A program made the translations under genes and the position numbers. The notes beneath the pieces were generated by a model. That model worked only from the letters and a program-made list of their open reading frames with translations. It ran no database searches and was not told the DNA's origin. A DNA stretch of 64,000 nt from Bacillus albus (GTDB taxonomy: Bacteria > Bacillota > Bacilli > Bacillales > Bacillaceae_G), in NCBI RefSeq assembly GCF_001884185.1, contig NZ_MAOE01000039.1:45674-109673 (forward strand), in the 5' to 3' direction. Below are positions 23,863 through 32,333 of the stretch, piece after piece (within the stretch, counting starts at the first letter, position 1; each line of letters opens with the position of its first letter).

Positions 23863-24636
23863 ATGAATGTAAAGAAAATATTTTTAACAGGTGCGCTTGC
23901 CATAACAACTGCATTTACATCTATTGGAACGGCACAAGCAAGTATTATCTTCAAAGATGTTCCAACAGGACACTGGTCTTATAAAGCTATTTTAGATTTA
24001 GCAAGTAAAAATATTGTTAGTGGTTACGGAAATGGGATTTTTGGGTTTGGTGATGATGTGACTCGTGAACAAGTTGCTAAGCTTATGTATCTTCAGCTAA
24101 AAGTAGAATCGAAAGAGAATTATAATAATCCGTATAAAGATATTAATGAGAATTCAACAAGTTTTAAAAAAGAAATTTTAGCATTAACAGAAATGGGGAT
24201 TTTTGCGGGGGATGAAAAAGGGAACTTTAGACCAAAAGCTTCCTTGACTCGTCAAGAAATGGCTCAAGTGTTAACAAACGCATATAAATTAGTGGCAAAA
24301 TCGGAGCATACATTTGTAGATGTAGATAGAAAGTCATGGTCGAATAAAGCCATTAGCGCTGTACAATCTAATAAAATTGCTGCTGGAACAGGTGATAATA
24401 TGTTTTCACCTAAGATGAACGTAACTCGTGAACAATATGTACAGTTCTTATATAATGCAACATTACCATATGAGGAAAGACCAGGTGCAAATCAAGAACC
24501 AAAGCGCTTTGCTAACTGTAAAGAAGCAAACGATGCTGGATATTATGATATTACAAGAGACAGCCCGTATTATGGAAAGCATTTAGATCGTGATGGCGAT
24601 GGAATTGCGTGTGAGAGAGAGAAGAGCGGTAAATAA
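23863..24636 (+). CDS. S-layer homology protein with Excalibur domain
   Basis: 257 residues: signal peptide (cleavage after QAS, about residue 26), three SLH modules (starting IIFKDVPTGHWSYKAI, NPYKDINENS and HTFVDVDRKSWSNKAI) that bind pyruvylated secondary cell-wall polymer, and a C-terminal Excalibur calcium-binding motif (DRDGDGIACE). It should be a non-covalently wall-bound surface protein. ATG 23863 follows AAAGGGG; the upstream in-frame ATG lacks a site. Confidence 0.92.
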   Translation: MNVKKIFLTGALAITTAFTSIGTAQASIIFKDVPTGHWSYKAILDLASKNIVSGYGNGIFGFGDDVTREQVAKLMYLQLKVESKENYNNPYKDINENSTSFKKEILALTEMGIFAGDEKGNFRPKASLTRQEMAQVLTNAYKLVAKSEHTFVDVDRKSWSNKAISAVQSNKIAAGTGDNMFSPKMNVTREQYVQFLYNATLPYEERPGANQEPKRFANCKEANDAGYYDITRDSPYYGKHLDRDGDGIACEREKSGK

Positions 24637-24667
24637 GAAAAAGCACTCAATCTGAGTGCTTTTTCTT
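24635..24667 (+). terminator. Terminator of the SLH gene
   Basis: AAGAAAAAGCACTCA-atc-TGAGTGCTTTTTCTT, a perfect 15-bp stem. Confidence 0.88.
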
Positions 24668-24736
24668 ATTGAAACAAGCTATTTTTTTAGGCGCCTTTCA
24701 TAAAATAAAAGTAACGAAATGAAGGTAGGTGACAAA

Positions 24737-24952
24737 ATGCCATCAGTTGTGGAAGGTGTTATTATTGAAAATTGTAACGGAACAATTAATTTAGGTGATA
24801 AATATAACGTGCAGCCAATTGAAAAAACGAAAGCTTATAATGGATCGGGATCATCGAATACAGGAATAAAAGTACAAACATTTAGTGGTATTAGTACAGC
24901 GGATGTAAGGGATAGCGATGCGAATGATCAGGGAATACAATTTACTTTATAG
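24737..24952 (+). CDS. GerPA/GerPF-family spore protein
   Basis: 71 residues: MPSVVEGVIIENCNGTINLG, NVQPIEK, then GSGSSNTG and a final polar segment, the pattern of the GerPA/GerPF family (spore-coat proteins that help germinants cross the coat). It is a stand-alone copy rather than part of a gerPABCDEF operon. ATG 24737 is spaced correctly from AGGTAGGTGA. Confidence 0.75.
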   Translation: MPSVVEGVIIENCNGTINLGDKYNVQPIEKTKAYNGSGSSNTGIKVQTFSGISTADVRDSDANDQGIQFTL

Positions 24953-25081
24953 ATAGATATGTAAAATTGCATAAAATGATGAACTTGTCCTGTGCTACAA
25001 TCTAGCTGTGAGCTGTTAATGATTCTTCTGTAGTGTAGTTGTTAGATTAGAAATATAACATCCTATCAAAAATCATACGTA

Positions 25082-25111
25082 AAAAAGACACTTCAAACGA
25101 AGTGTCTTTTT
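25082..25111. terminator. Bidirectional terminator
   Basis: AAAAAGACACTTC-aaac-GAAGTGTCTTTTT; ends cydAB on the minus strand. Confidence 0.88.
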
Positions 25112-25115
25112 CATT

Positions 25116-26144
25116 TTAGTGATACCCTTTAGCAGAGTCTTTATGAATTTTATTTTTAAAGATACTGTAGCTCCAAAGTTGATATCCAATAACAATTGGT
25201 ACCATAACCATTGCCACGAAGAACATAATTTTTAAGTTTAACTCACTACCCGCTGCGTTATATAACGTTGTACTGTATGCGTCGTTAATACGTGACGGTA
25301 ACATTCTTGGGAACATGCCTGCAAAGCCAGTCGTCATAAACATTGCGATTGTTAAGCAAACGAATGTGAATGCGAGACCGATTTTATGTTTGTACACCAT
25401 AATAAGTGCGAGTACACTCATTAACATGGCGAGTACTGGAAGAATGAATAGTACCGGATATTCCGTGAAGTTTTGGAATAAGTTTGTACGATTTGCAGTT
25501 GCTACATAGAAAATAGCTAAAATGATAGCAGCTGCCATTGAAAATGGTCTTGCGATTTTATAAGCACGATCAGATACTTCACCAGTCGTTTTAATCATAA
25601 CCCAAAGGGCACCAGATACGACGAATATAGCAGTGAAGAACAGACCTCCTAAAATACCGTAATGATTGAGTAAGCTAAATAAATTTCCTTCATAACCATT
25701 TTTTCCGATTTGTAGTCCGTAATACAGGTTAGCGAACGTAACTCCGAATAAGAATGCGATTAGGAAACTACCAATTGTAAATGCCCATTTACAAGTTTTT
25801 TGCCAAATTGGTGAATGATCTTTATGCATAAATTCAAGTCCAGCAGCACGAGCAAATAGTGCAAGTAATACTAGGAATAACGGTGTATATAGATAACTAA
25901 ACATATTGGCATATGTGATTGGGAAGGCAGCAAATGTTGCACCACCAGCTGTAATTAACCATACTTCATTACCACCCCAGAAAGGGCCAATTGCTTCTTG
26001 TAATTGATTTCGTTCTTGTCGATCTTTCGTAACGAAAGGAAAAATCATTCCGTTACCAAGTGCATACCCATCAAGAATGAAGTAAACTGTCCAAATTACG
26101 CCCCATAAACCGAACCAAATGATCGCAAGCATATCATGAGACAT
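25116..26144 (-). CDS. cydB: Cytochrome bd ubiquinol oxidase subunit II
   Basis: 342 residues with eight to nine helices and the N-terminal IWFGLWGVIWTVYFILDGYA signature of CydB. With CydA it forms the high-affinity quinol oxidase used at low oxygen. It overlaps the end of cydA by 11 bases. No cydC/cydD follow within the window. Confidence 0.95.
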   Translation of the reverse strand: MSHDMLAIIWFGLWGVIWTVYFILDGYALGNGMIFPFVTKDRQERNQLQEAIGPFWGGNEVWLITAGGATFAAFPITYANMFSYLYTPLFLVLLALFARAAGLEFMHKDHSPIWQKTCKWAFTIGSFLIAFLFGVTFANLYYGLQIGKNGYEGNLFSLLNHYGILGGLFFTAIFVVSGALWVMIKTTGEVSDRAYKIARPFSMAAAIILAIFYVATANRTNLFQNFTEYPVLFILPVLAMLMSVLALIMVYKHKIGLAFTFVCLTIAMFMTTGFAGMFPRMLPSRINDAYSTTLYNAAGSELNLKIMFFVAMVMVPIVIGYQLWSYSIFKNKIHKDSAKGYH

Positions 26145-27483
26145 GAGCTGTACCTCCTTCAGTAGCAGGCTCTTCTAATGCAGCAGGTCCTTTTTTTGCG
26201 AACTTTAGCATTAAGTATACGTCTGCGATTAAAAGTAGAGTATAGAACAAGATTAAACTAATTAATGAGAACCAAATCTGCGGAACAGATATAGGTGATA
26301 CAGATTCTGCTGTACGCATTAGTTTATAAACTGTCCATGGTTGACGACCTACTTCGGCAACAATCCAACCAGCGTTAATTGCGATATATGGTAGTAAAAC
26401 AGACCATATTGTAACCTTTAAATAACGTTTTGAGTTTTCTAGTTTTCCTTTTCGGTTTAAATAGAAGCCATACCAAGTTAATGCCATAAAGAACATACCA
26501 AGTGCAACCATTAAGCGGAAGCTATAGTACACGAGGTTAACGTTTGGGCGATCTTCTTTTGGAATATCTTTCAAACCAACAATTTCTCCATCAAATGAAT
26601 TTGTATAGAAGAAACTTCCTAGCTTTGGAATCGTAAGAAATTCAAAGTTCTTTTCGTTTTTCACATCAGGAATTTGAACAATCGAGAATCCTTGTCCTTT
26701 TCCAGTTTCCCAAACTGCTTCCATCGCAGCTCCTTTTGCTGGTTGATATTTAGCTGCGGATACACCAGACTGATGCCCCATAAACGGTGTAACAGTTGCA
26801 GCGAATAAACCTAACAGTAAACCAAATTTGAATGATTTTTTGAAGAATTCCACTTCATTTTTACGTAATAAATGATAGGCACTAATTGCCATAACGAAGA
26901 AAGCACCAACGATATAACAACCAACTACAGTATGGAAGAACATATTCCAAGCATATGGATTCGTAACGAGTGCCCAGAAATCATTTAATTCAGCGCGACC
27001 GTTACGTACGACGTAGCCAACCGGATTTTGCATAAAGCCGTTTGCTGTAATAATCCAAAGTGCAGAAATATTTGTTCCAAGTGCAACCATCCACATACAG
27101 AAAGCACGGAACTTTGGTGAAATCTTGTCTTTACCGAATAACCATATTCCCATGAAAGTAGATTCTAAGAAGAAGGCAACGAGTGCTTCGATTGCGAGAG
27201 GGGATCCGAAAATATCTCCCATATATTTGGAGTACTCAGACCAGTTTGTTCCAAATTGGAATTCCATCGTAATCCCGGTTATAATCCCCATGACGAAGTT
27301 AATTGTAAATAATTTACCCCAGAAGTTTGCCATTTTGCGATATGTTGGATTCAATGTGCGGGCGTATTGAGTTTCCATACATGCCACTAAAATAACAAGT
27401 CCGATTGTCAAAGGTACAAATAAAAAGTGATAAAAAATAGTAATTGCAAATTGAAAACGACTCAGTAACAGAACGTCGGACAT
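26134..27483 (-). CDS. cydA: Cytochrome bd ubiquinol oxidase subunit I
   Basis: 449 residues. His19 (FYHFLFVPLTIGL) is the high-spin heme ligand, and the GRQPWTVY motif near residue 384 is conserved in CydA; the quinol-binding Q-loop is of the short type. Heme b558, b595 and d bind here. First gene of cydAB. The upstream region shows no clear Rex palindrome. Confidence 0.97.
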   Translation of the reverse strand: MSDVLLLSRFQFAITIFYHFLFVPLTIGLVILVACMETQYARTLNPTYRKMANFWGKLFTINFVMGIITGITMEFQFGTNWSEYSKYMGDIFGSPLAIEALVAFFLESTFMGIWLFGKDKISPKFRAFCMWMVALGTNISALWIITANGFMQNPVGYVVRNGRAELNDFWALVTNPYAWNMFFHTVVGCYIVGAFFVMAISAYHLLRKNEVEFFKKSFKFGLLLGLFAATVTPFMGHQSGVSAAKYQPAKGAAMEAVWETGKGQGFSIVQIPDVKNEKNFEFLTIPKLGSFFYTNSFDGEIVGLKDIPKEDRPNVNLVYYSFRLMVALGMFFMALTWYGFYLNRKGKLENSKRYLKVTIWSVLLPYIAINAGWIVAEVGRQPWTVYKLMRTAESVSPISVPQIWFSLISLILFYTLLLIADVYLMLKFAKKGPAALEEPATEGGTAHVS

Positions 27484-27707
27484 AATAAATATTCACTCCT
27501 TTTTTACATTATCTACAATTAGTTTATAGTGAAAATACGTTTTAAATAGAGGGGACTTGTTACAAAGCTGTGTGTATATTTTGAAAGAATTATGTCGATT
27601 ATCTGAAAATATCCTATTTTTACTATAAAGCGATATCCTTTTTGTGTTTTTCATATTTTGGTACACTATTTATGTAGTGTAAACGAGAGAAAAGAGGGTC
27701 CTTTACT

Positions 27708-28271
27708 ATGAAGTCATTAGAAGAGATTTTGCAGTACAATGAAAAATTCGTTGAAGAGAAGAGATATGAAGAGTTTGTAGCAGGGAAATTTCCAAACAAA
27801 AAGATGGTTATTATCTCTTGTATGGATACAAGACTTGTTGAACTATTACCGAAAGCAATGAATATGCGTAACGGTGATGTGAAAATTATTAAAGTAGCAG
27901 GAGCTGTTATTTCACATCCATTCGGAAGTATTATGCGTAGTATTTTAGTTGCTGTATACGAGCTTGGTGCGGATGAAGTATGTGTAGTTGGTCACCACGA
28001 TTGCGGTATGGCTAAAATTCAAGCGAGCAGTACAATCGAGAAGATGAAAGAACGCGGTGTAACAGAAGAGAAATTAGACACACTTCGTTATTCTGGAATC
28101 GATTTAGAACAATTCCTGCGCGGCTTCTCTAGTGTAGAAGAAAGCGTAGAACATAGCGTATCAGTACTTCGTAACCATCCGTTACTTCCTGAAGAAGTAC
28201 CTGTTCACGGTCTTGTTATTAACCCTGACACAGGAAAATTAGATTTAGTTGTGAATGGCTACGACAATTAA
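27708..28271 (+). CDS. Beta-class carbonic anhydrase
   Basis: 187 residues. Zinc ligands Cys38 (ISCMDTRL), His96 and Cys99 (VVGHHDCGM) and the Asp40-Arg42 dyad are present. It interconverts CO2 and bicarbonate in the cytoplasm. Equivalent to B. subtilis YtiB by family and neighbourhood (yidD, luxS). Its last four bases overlap the stop of yidD on the opposite strand. Confidence 0.93.
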   Translation: MKSLEEILQYNEKFVEEKRYEEFVAGKFPNKKMVIISCMDTRLVELLPKAMNMRNGDVKIIKVAGAVISHPFGSIMRSILVAVYELGADEVCVVGHHDCGMAKIQASSTIEKMKERGVTEEKLDTLRYSGIDLEQFLRGFSSVEESVEHSVSVLRNHPLLPEEVPVHGLVINPDTGKLDLVVNGYDN

Positions 28272-28504
28272 GAATTTACTTTGTCATCCTTTTTATCTGG
28301 GACAGGATCAAATCCTCCCGGGTGGAAAGGGTGACATTTTAATATACGCTTACATGTAAGCCAAAAACCTTTCAGGGCACCATGTTTTTGAAATGCTTCT
28401 AATCCATAATGAGAGCAAGTTGGATAAAAGCGACAAGTTGGTGGGGTCATCGGAGATATGAACTTTTGATAAAAGCGTATAATCCCAATAAAAATCTGTT
28501 TCAT
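28268..28504 (-). CDS. yidD: Membrane protein insertion efficiency factor YidD
   Basis: 78 residues with the conserved [15 protein letters not shown] core and an amphipathic N-terminal helix. YidD assists YidC/OxaA-dependent membrane insertion. It is divergent from luxS across a region with two inverted repeats. Confidence 0.93.
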   Translation of the reverse strand: MKQIFIGIIRFYQKFISPMTPPTCRFYPTCSHYGLEAFQKHGALKGFWLTCKRILKCHPFHPGGFDPVPDKKDDKVNS

Positions 28505-28530
28505 AACGGTCTCCTTTTCAGCATATTCTT

Positions 28531-28563
28531 AAAGTATTATAGCACGACTGTACATAATACTTT
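28531..28563. repeat. Inverted repeat 1 between yidD and luxS
   Basis: AAAGTATTAT (28531-28540) and ATAATACTTT (28554-28563), perfect 10-bp arms separated by 13 bases. Position fits an operator serving either divergent gene. Confidence 0.55.
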
Positions 28564-28575
28564 ACTAATGTGCAT

Positions 28576-28605
28576 TTCCGTTATATCATATTGGATATAA
28601 CGGAA
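28576..28605. repeat. Inverted repeat 2 in the luxS leader
   Basis: TTCCGTTATATC and GATATAACGGAA, perfect 12-bp arms around ATATTG, 27 bases before the luxS start. No T run follows, so it is not an intrinsic terminator; an operator or RNA-stability hairpin is likelier. Confidence 0.6.
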
Positions 28606-28632
28606 TTAAATTAAAAGCGGGAGAGATGTTGT

Positions 28633-29106
28633 ATGCCATCAGTAGAAAGCTTTGAATTAGATCATACGATTGTAAAGGCGCCTTATGTAAGACATTGCGG
28701 AGTTCACAATGTAGGTAGTGACGGTATTGTAAATAAATTCGATATTCGTTTTTGCCAACCGAATAAACAAGCAATGAAACCAGATGTTATTCATACGTTA
28801 GAACATTTATTAGCATTTAATTTACGTAAATATATTGATCGTTATCCGCATTTTGATATTATCGATATTTCACCAATGGGCTGTCAAACAGGATATTATC
28901 TTGTAGTAAGCGGAACACCGACAGTTCGAGAAATCATTGATTTATTAGAACTAACATTAAAAGATGCGGTTCAAATTACAGAAATTCCAGCTGCAAATGA
29001 AACGCAATGTGGTCAAGCGAAGCTTCACGACTTAGAAGGAGCACAACGCTTAATGAACTTCTGGTTAAGCCAAGATAAAGAGGAACTTGAGAAAGTATTT
29101 GGATAG
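28633..29106 (+). CDS. luxS: S-ribosylhomocysteine lyase
   Basis: 157 residues. Metal ligands His54 and His58 (HTLEH), Cys126 (ETQCG), catalytic Cys84 (MGCQTG) and Glu57 are in place. LuxS splits S-ribosylhomocysteine into homocysteine and the AI-2 precursor DPD, part of the activated-methyl cycle fed by metK at 48815. RBS GGGAGAG. Confidence 0.97.
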   Translation: MPSVESFELDHTIVKAPYVRHCGVHNVGSDGIVNKFDIRFCQPNKQAMKPDVIHTLEHLLAFNLRKYIDRYPHFDIIDISPMGCQTGYYLVVSGTPTVREIIDLLELTLKDAVQITEIPAANETQCGQAKLHDLEGAQRLMNFWLSQDKEELEKVFG

Positions 29107-29111
29107 AAAGA

Positions 29112-29141
29112 AAAACTGCCTGTGAAAGGGCAGTTTTTTTT
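29112..29141 (+). terminator. luxS terminator
   Basis: AAAACTGCC pairs with GGGCAGTTTT, followed by further T. Confidence 0.85.
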
Positions 29142-29150
29142 GTAGTACGA

Positions 29151-29274
29151 TGATAAATGAAATTATATCGACGATTTTTCGAATATATCGAACACGACTT
29201 GAAATATATCAACGATTTTTTTAATATATCGACGTTTCGACACTGGATATCGACTTACCGACAAAAACTGACAA
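29151..29274 (+). repeat. ATATATCG-type dispersed repeat, several units
   Basis: Four degenerate ATATATCGACGATTTTT-like units occur in tandem, ending with TATCGACTTACCGACAAAAA and seven more bases that are identical to 20971-20997. Lies immediately after the luxS terminator. Confidence 0.7.
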
Positions 29275-29276
29275 TA

Positions 29277-29507
29277 TTATGAAAGTATACTAGACACCCC
29301 AACATACAAAACAAAAGCAGAACCGAGAAAATAAACAAATGCCTTTGCTTTTTGCCGCTTTTTTATTTCATCAATTCCAAAAAAGATAAACATAATACTC
29401 AAAAGGATAAAAACGTACGGTAAAAGCATAAAGAGGTTTGCGAAGAAGCTAACTAGGGCAAGAATAAGAGCGATAGTAGCAAGGATAATTCGAATGTTTT
29501 TAAACAT
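29277..29507 (-). CDS. DUF3953-type small membrane protein
   Basis: 76 residues, three hydrophobic segments (about 6-22, 24-42, 57-74) with a KKRQKAKAF loop, matching the DUF3953 form. ATG 29507 has AAGGAGGA upstream. It directly follows a 27-codon hydrophobic ORF whose stop lies by this ribosome binding site. Confidence 0.7.
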   Translation of the reverse strand: MFKNIRIILATIALILALVSFFANLFMLLPYVFILLSIMFIFFGIDEIKKRQKAKAFVYFLGSAFVLYVGVSSILS

Positions 29508-29518
29508 ATAATCCTCCT

Positions 29519-29602
29519 TTAAAAGAACATTATAAATGGAATAACAAAAACAATCGTAAAAAGACTTAAACCGATGGTTAGCTGCAATTTTCTTATATGC
29601 AT
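29519..29602 (-). CDS. 27-residue hydrophobic microprotein
   Basis: ATG 29602, preceded by TAGGAG, encodes 27 residues with one hydrophobic helix (IGLSLFTIVFVIPFIMFF). The stop is 11 bases before the DUF3953 start and inside its ribosome-binding region, so the two are probably translationally linked. Confidence 0.45.
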   Translation of the reverse strand: MHIRKLQLTIGLSLFTIVFVIPFIMFF

Positions 29603-29694
29603 TTGGAACTCCTAGTAGAAAGTAACTACCGAGAGACAAAAATTATAATAGCAACAATGAAAGTGAATAAGCCAGAAAAGAAGGAGAGTATACT

Positions 29695-29754
29695 ATGTAC
29701 TTTCTTTTGTTTCTGTTTTTCTTCTGCACTCATGATGAAGGTTATAATAGATAA
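29695..29754 (+). CDS. 19-residue hydrophobic peptide ORF
   Basis: AAGGAG is correctly spaced before ATG 29695; the product is a Phe/Leu-rich stretch (MYFLLFLFFFCTH) plus a short polar end. It may be a genuine microprotein or chance; no promoter was identified. Confidence 0.3.
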   Translation: MYFLLFLFFFCTHDEGYNR

Positions 29755-29768
29755 GGCGATGAAATGTA

Positions 29769-29918
29769 TTATGAATTTTTCTTGCTGTTTTTTGTATAAG
29801 GGTTATCTTCTGGTTTATCAACAGAATGTTTATAAGCGTAGCCTTTGTTAATCGTCATGACGGAGAGTACTAGTATAACTAGGACGATGATAATACCGAT
29901 AATTAATATTTTCAGCAT
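29769..29918 (-). CDS. YtzI-like small membrane protein
   Basis: 49 residues: a single N-terminal helix (about 2-22) followed by NKGYAYKHSVDKPEDNPY, resembling Bacillus YtzI, found in the same neighbourhood. AAAGGAGGG precedes ATG 29918. Function unknown. Confidence 0.65.
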   Translation of the reverse strand: MLKILIIGIIIVLVILVLSVMTINKGYAYKHSVDKPEDNPYTKNSKKNS

Positions 29919-30001
29919 GAAATCCCTCCTTTTCTTTATTTTACATAATTTTGTATTTGATGAAAACAATAGAAATTAAAAGGATGAAAGAAGGGTGTTA
30001 C

Positions 30002-30319
30002 ATGGAGCAGAAAAAAACATATTATATATCAATAGGAAACGGTCAAATTTCACAAGTAAAGACGGCGGATACGTATAATTTTGAGATTGCCGCAAGTGAT
30101 GAGGAAATTACGGAGTTAAGAGAGTACTTTGATCAAGCGTATGTAGAAGATTTAGGCTCATTTGTACGTTCTCACGTTCCATTTGTTGAGTATCATCACG
30201 ATTCAAATAATGACCGATATGATGAACAACTACAAAAAGCATATAAAATGATTTACGATTTAGGAAATCATGAGACGAAAGAATTAGTCGCGCAAATGGG
30301 AATAATCAATGGATTATAA
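30002..30319 (+). CDS. Hypothetical soluble protein, unknown
   Basis: 105 residues, acidic, with SDEEITELREYFDQAYVED and HVPFVEYHHDSNNDRYDEQL. No membrane segment and no catalytic motif that I can place. It starts at ATG 30002 after GAAGGGTG. It lies upstream of ytkD in a conserved Bacillus neighbourhood. Confidence 0.65.
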   Translation: MEQKKTYYISIGNGQISQVKTADTYNFEIAASDEEITELREYFDQAYVEDLGSFVRSHVPFVEYHHDSNNDRYDEQLQKAYKMIYDLGNHETKELVAQMGIINGL

Positions 30320-30403
30320 TTGGATAATATTATGCAGAAAAGCGAGAATATGCTACAATTTGTGGTAGGAAAAACTTGTAACCATCAATAGGGGAGTAAT
30401 GGC

Positions 30404-30883
30404 ATGTACAAATTTAAAGATTATTACCACAACACTGTACAATTATCGTTTGAACGTTATCCATTTTCTCCTGAGCCAAAGCATGTTTGGGTTGTATGCC
30501 GGTACGGGGATCAATGGTTATTAACGCATCATTTACGTCGCGGTCTTGAATTTCCAGGTGGTAAAGTGGAACTCGGGGAAACACCGGAAGAAGCGGCAGT
30601 TCGAGAGGTTCATGAAGAAACCGGCGGCATAGTTTCTGATTTAACTTACTTAGGACAATATAAAGTATCTGGAAAAGACAAAATAATCATTAAAAACATT
30701 TATTTTGCAACAATTAGTGCGGTAGAAGAACATACGCATTACGAAGAAACAAAAGGATCTGTTTTATTAACAGAAATTCCTGACAACATTAAAACGGATA
30801 GAAAATTTAGCTTTATAATGCGCGACGATGTATTGGCGCGTACGATGAAACATATAGAAGAAATCGGCTGTTTTACGAAGTAA
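30404..30883 (+). CDS. ytkD: Nudix hydrolase YtkD (RNA 5'-deprotection / mutT-like)
   Basis: 159 residues with a full Nudix box GGKVELGETPEEAAVREVHE-ETGG (about 50-73). B. subtilis YtkD hydrolyses nucleoside triphosphates, including oxidised ones, and can convert RNA 5'-triphosphate ends. The sequence before the box (RRGLEFPGG) also fits. RBS GGGGAG. Confidence 0.88.
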   Translation: MYKFKDYYHNTVQLSFERYPFSPEPKHVWVVCRYGDQWLLTHHLRRGLEFPGGKVELGETPEEAAVREVHEETGGIVSDLTYLGQYKVSGKDKIIIKNIYFATISAVEEHTHYEETKGSVLLTEIPDNIKTDRKFSFIMRDDVLARTMKHIEEIGCFTK

Positions 30884-30905
30884 AGTGGCCGGTTTCTTTT
30901 TTTGT
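30858..30905 (+). terminator. ytkD terminator overlapping its 3' end
   Basis: GAAATCGGC pairs with GCCGGTTTC (one wobble), followed by TTTTTTT. Confidence 0.7.
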
Positions 30906-30987
30906 CTAAATGTAAATATATCTTTAAATTATTTTGGGTATATTATACAATTTTGTAAATATACATTTACATTTTAGGAGGGGAAAG

Positions 30988-31527
30988 ATGGAGAAAAGTA
31001 AAGAAACGACTGTTACTATTTCGATGGTTAAATTAAACTTTTATTTATTTTTTATAACAATTGCTTTGGCGATTGGAATTGGTTATTTGCATATATTTCT
31101 TTCAGGTGGGGTTCAAGTTGAAATTACATTATTAACGATGTTTCTTTTTATTATCGCAATGCTTGTTCTTGTTTGTATTCATGAAGCGATACATTTAATA
31201 GGATTTCGCTATATCGGTGGTGTTCCATGCAGTGAATTAAAATGGGGCGTCAATTGGAAGTTAGGTGTTGCATATGCGCATTCTAAACAGGCGATTACAG
31301 TAAAGCAAATGAAGAAAGTGTTAATGCTGCCGTTTTTACCAACTGGTATTTTGCCAATTGTATTAGGATTAGCTATGAATCTGGAGCCACTCTCATTTTT
31401 AGGAATTCTACTAACAGCAGGTTGTATCGGTGACATAGCCCTATATAGAAAAGTTTCAAAGTTTCCAGACGATGCGATAGTGAAAGATCATCCGAGTAAA
31501 CCGCAGTTTACAGTATATGAATCATAA
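30988..31527 (+). CDS. DUF3267 membrane metalloprotease-like protein
   Basis: 179 residues: two N-terminal helices, then CIHEAIHLIGF, an HExxH zinc-binding motif (about residue 64) in a membrane context, and two further hydrophobic segments. The arrangement is that of DUF3267 putative zincin proteases. ATG 30988 follows AGGAGGGG. Confidence 0.8.
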   Translation: MEKSKETTVTISMVKLNFYLFFITIALAIGIGYLHIFLSGGVQVEITLLTMFLFIIAMLVLVCIHEAIHLIGFRYIGGVPCSELKWGVNWKLGVAYAHSKQAITVKQMKKVLMLPFLPTGILPIVLGLAMNLEPLSFLGILLTAGCIGDIALYRKVSKFPDDAIVKDHPSKPQFTVYES

Positions 31528-31533
31528 GGGAAG

Positions 31534-31566
31534 AGGAGGCATTCGGGAAACGAAACCTCCTTTTAC
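31534..31566 (+). terminator. Weak terminator
   Basis: GGAGG-ca-TTCG and CGAA-ac-CTCC pair, followed by TTTTACT. Confidence 0.5.
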
Positions 31567-32240
31567 TATTGTCTTGTTTGTATCTCTACATCTAAAAACG
31601 AAAGCACCTCCAACAAATCGTTCACTATACGTGGATGCTCAAAGTTACCCCAAAATGAATCTCTCTTCCACACACCAAGAATCCCTACCCGTTCAGAACC
31701 AAGCACATCGTTTTCTGGATGATCTCCAACGTAGAGACATTCTGTAGCCTTAACGTCTAGCTTTTGCAAAGCTCGCTCGAAAATTTCAGGATGTGGTTTT
31801 TTAATTCCTTCCGCTTCAGAAACGAGAATTGTATTTGTATACGTATGTATGTTTAGTGCACGAAGATTGTTCATTTGAAAGTCAGTAAAGCCGTTTGTAA
31901 TAATACCAATTTTAATATTTCGCTGTGTTAACTGTTGAAGTAGTTCATGCATGTTTTGGAAAGGAATACAATGATGTTGAAAGTTAGTAATGTAGTCGTG
32001 CAGTAGTTGCTCTGGCGTTAAAGTAGTAATGTTGTATTCGTAAAGGAGAGTAGCATATACTTTATCTTTCCATGTATAGCCATTATTATCGAGTTCAAGA
32101 AACCGAGAACAATACTCTGATTTTTCTATGCTCATTAAGTGAGAGGGAAAGCGATTATATTGATCATGAATAAATTGTTCTAGAGATTGGCGCCGATCTA
32201 ATAGTGTTCCATCTAAGTCGAATAAGACTGCTCGAATCAT
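31566..32240 (-). CDS. HAD-superfamily phosphatase (subfamily IA)
   Basis: 224 residues with all four motifs: FDLDGTLLD (nucleophile Asp8), ITNG (motif II), KKPHPEIF (Lys) and GDHPENDV (acidic pair). The helical cap lies between motifs I and II. Substrate unknown; similar Bacillus proteins act as small-molecule phosphatases. Confidence 0.9.
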   Translation of the reverse strand: MIRAVLFDLDGTLLDRRQSLEQFIHDQYNRFPSHLMSIEKSEYCSRFLELDNNGYTWKDKVYATLLYEYNITTLTPEQLLHDYITNFQHHCIPFQNMHELLQQLTQRNIKIGIITNGFTDFQMNNLRALNIHTYTNTILVSEAEGIKKPHPEIFERALQKLDVKATECLYVGDHPENDVLGSERVGILGVWKRDSFWGNFEHPRIVNDLLEVLSFLDVEIQTRQ

Positions 32241-32333
32241 GAGAAACCTCCTTACAGTTTTTATAATTAATTATCGCATATTCGTTAAAAAATGATTATT
32301 ATATTTTTGTAGAATGGAATAATGGAGGATTGC

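Noticed and set aside
27662-27681. TACACTA-N6-TAGTGTA before the carbonic anhydrase, considered as a target of the XRE regulator
   Set aside because: The half-sites face the opposite way from the XRE operator and overlap an ordinary -10 region.
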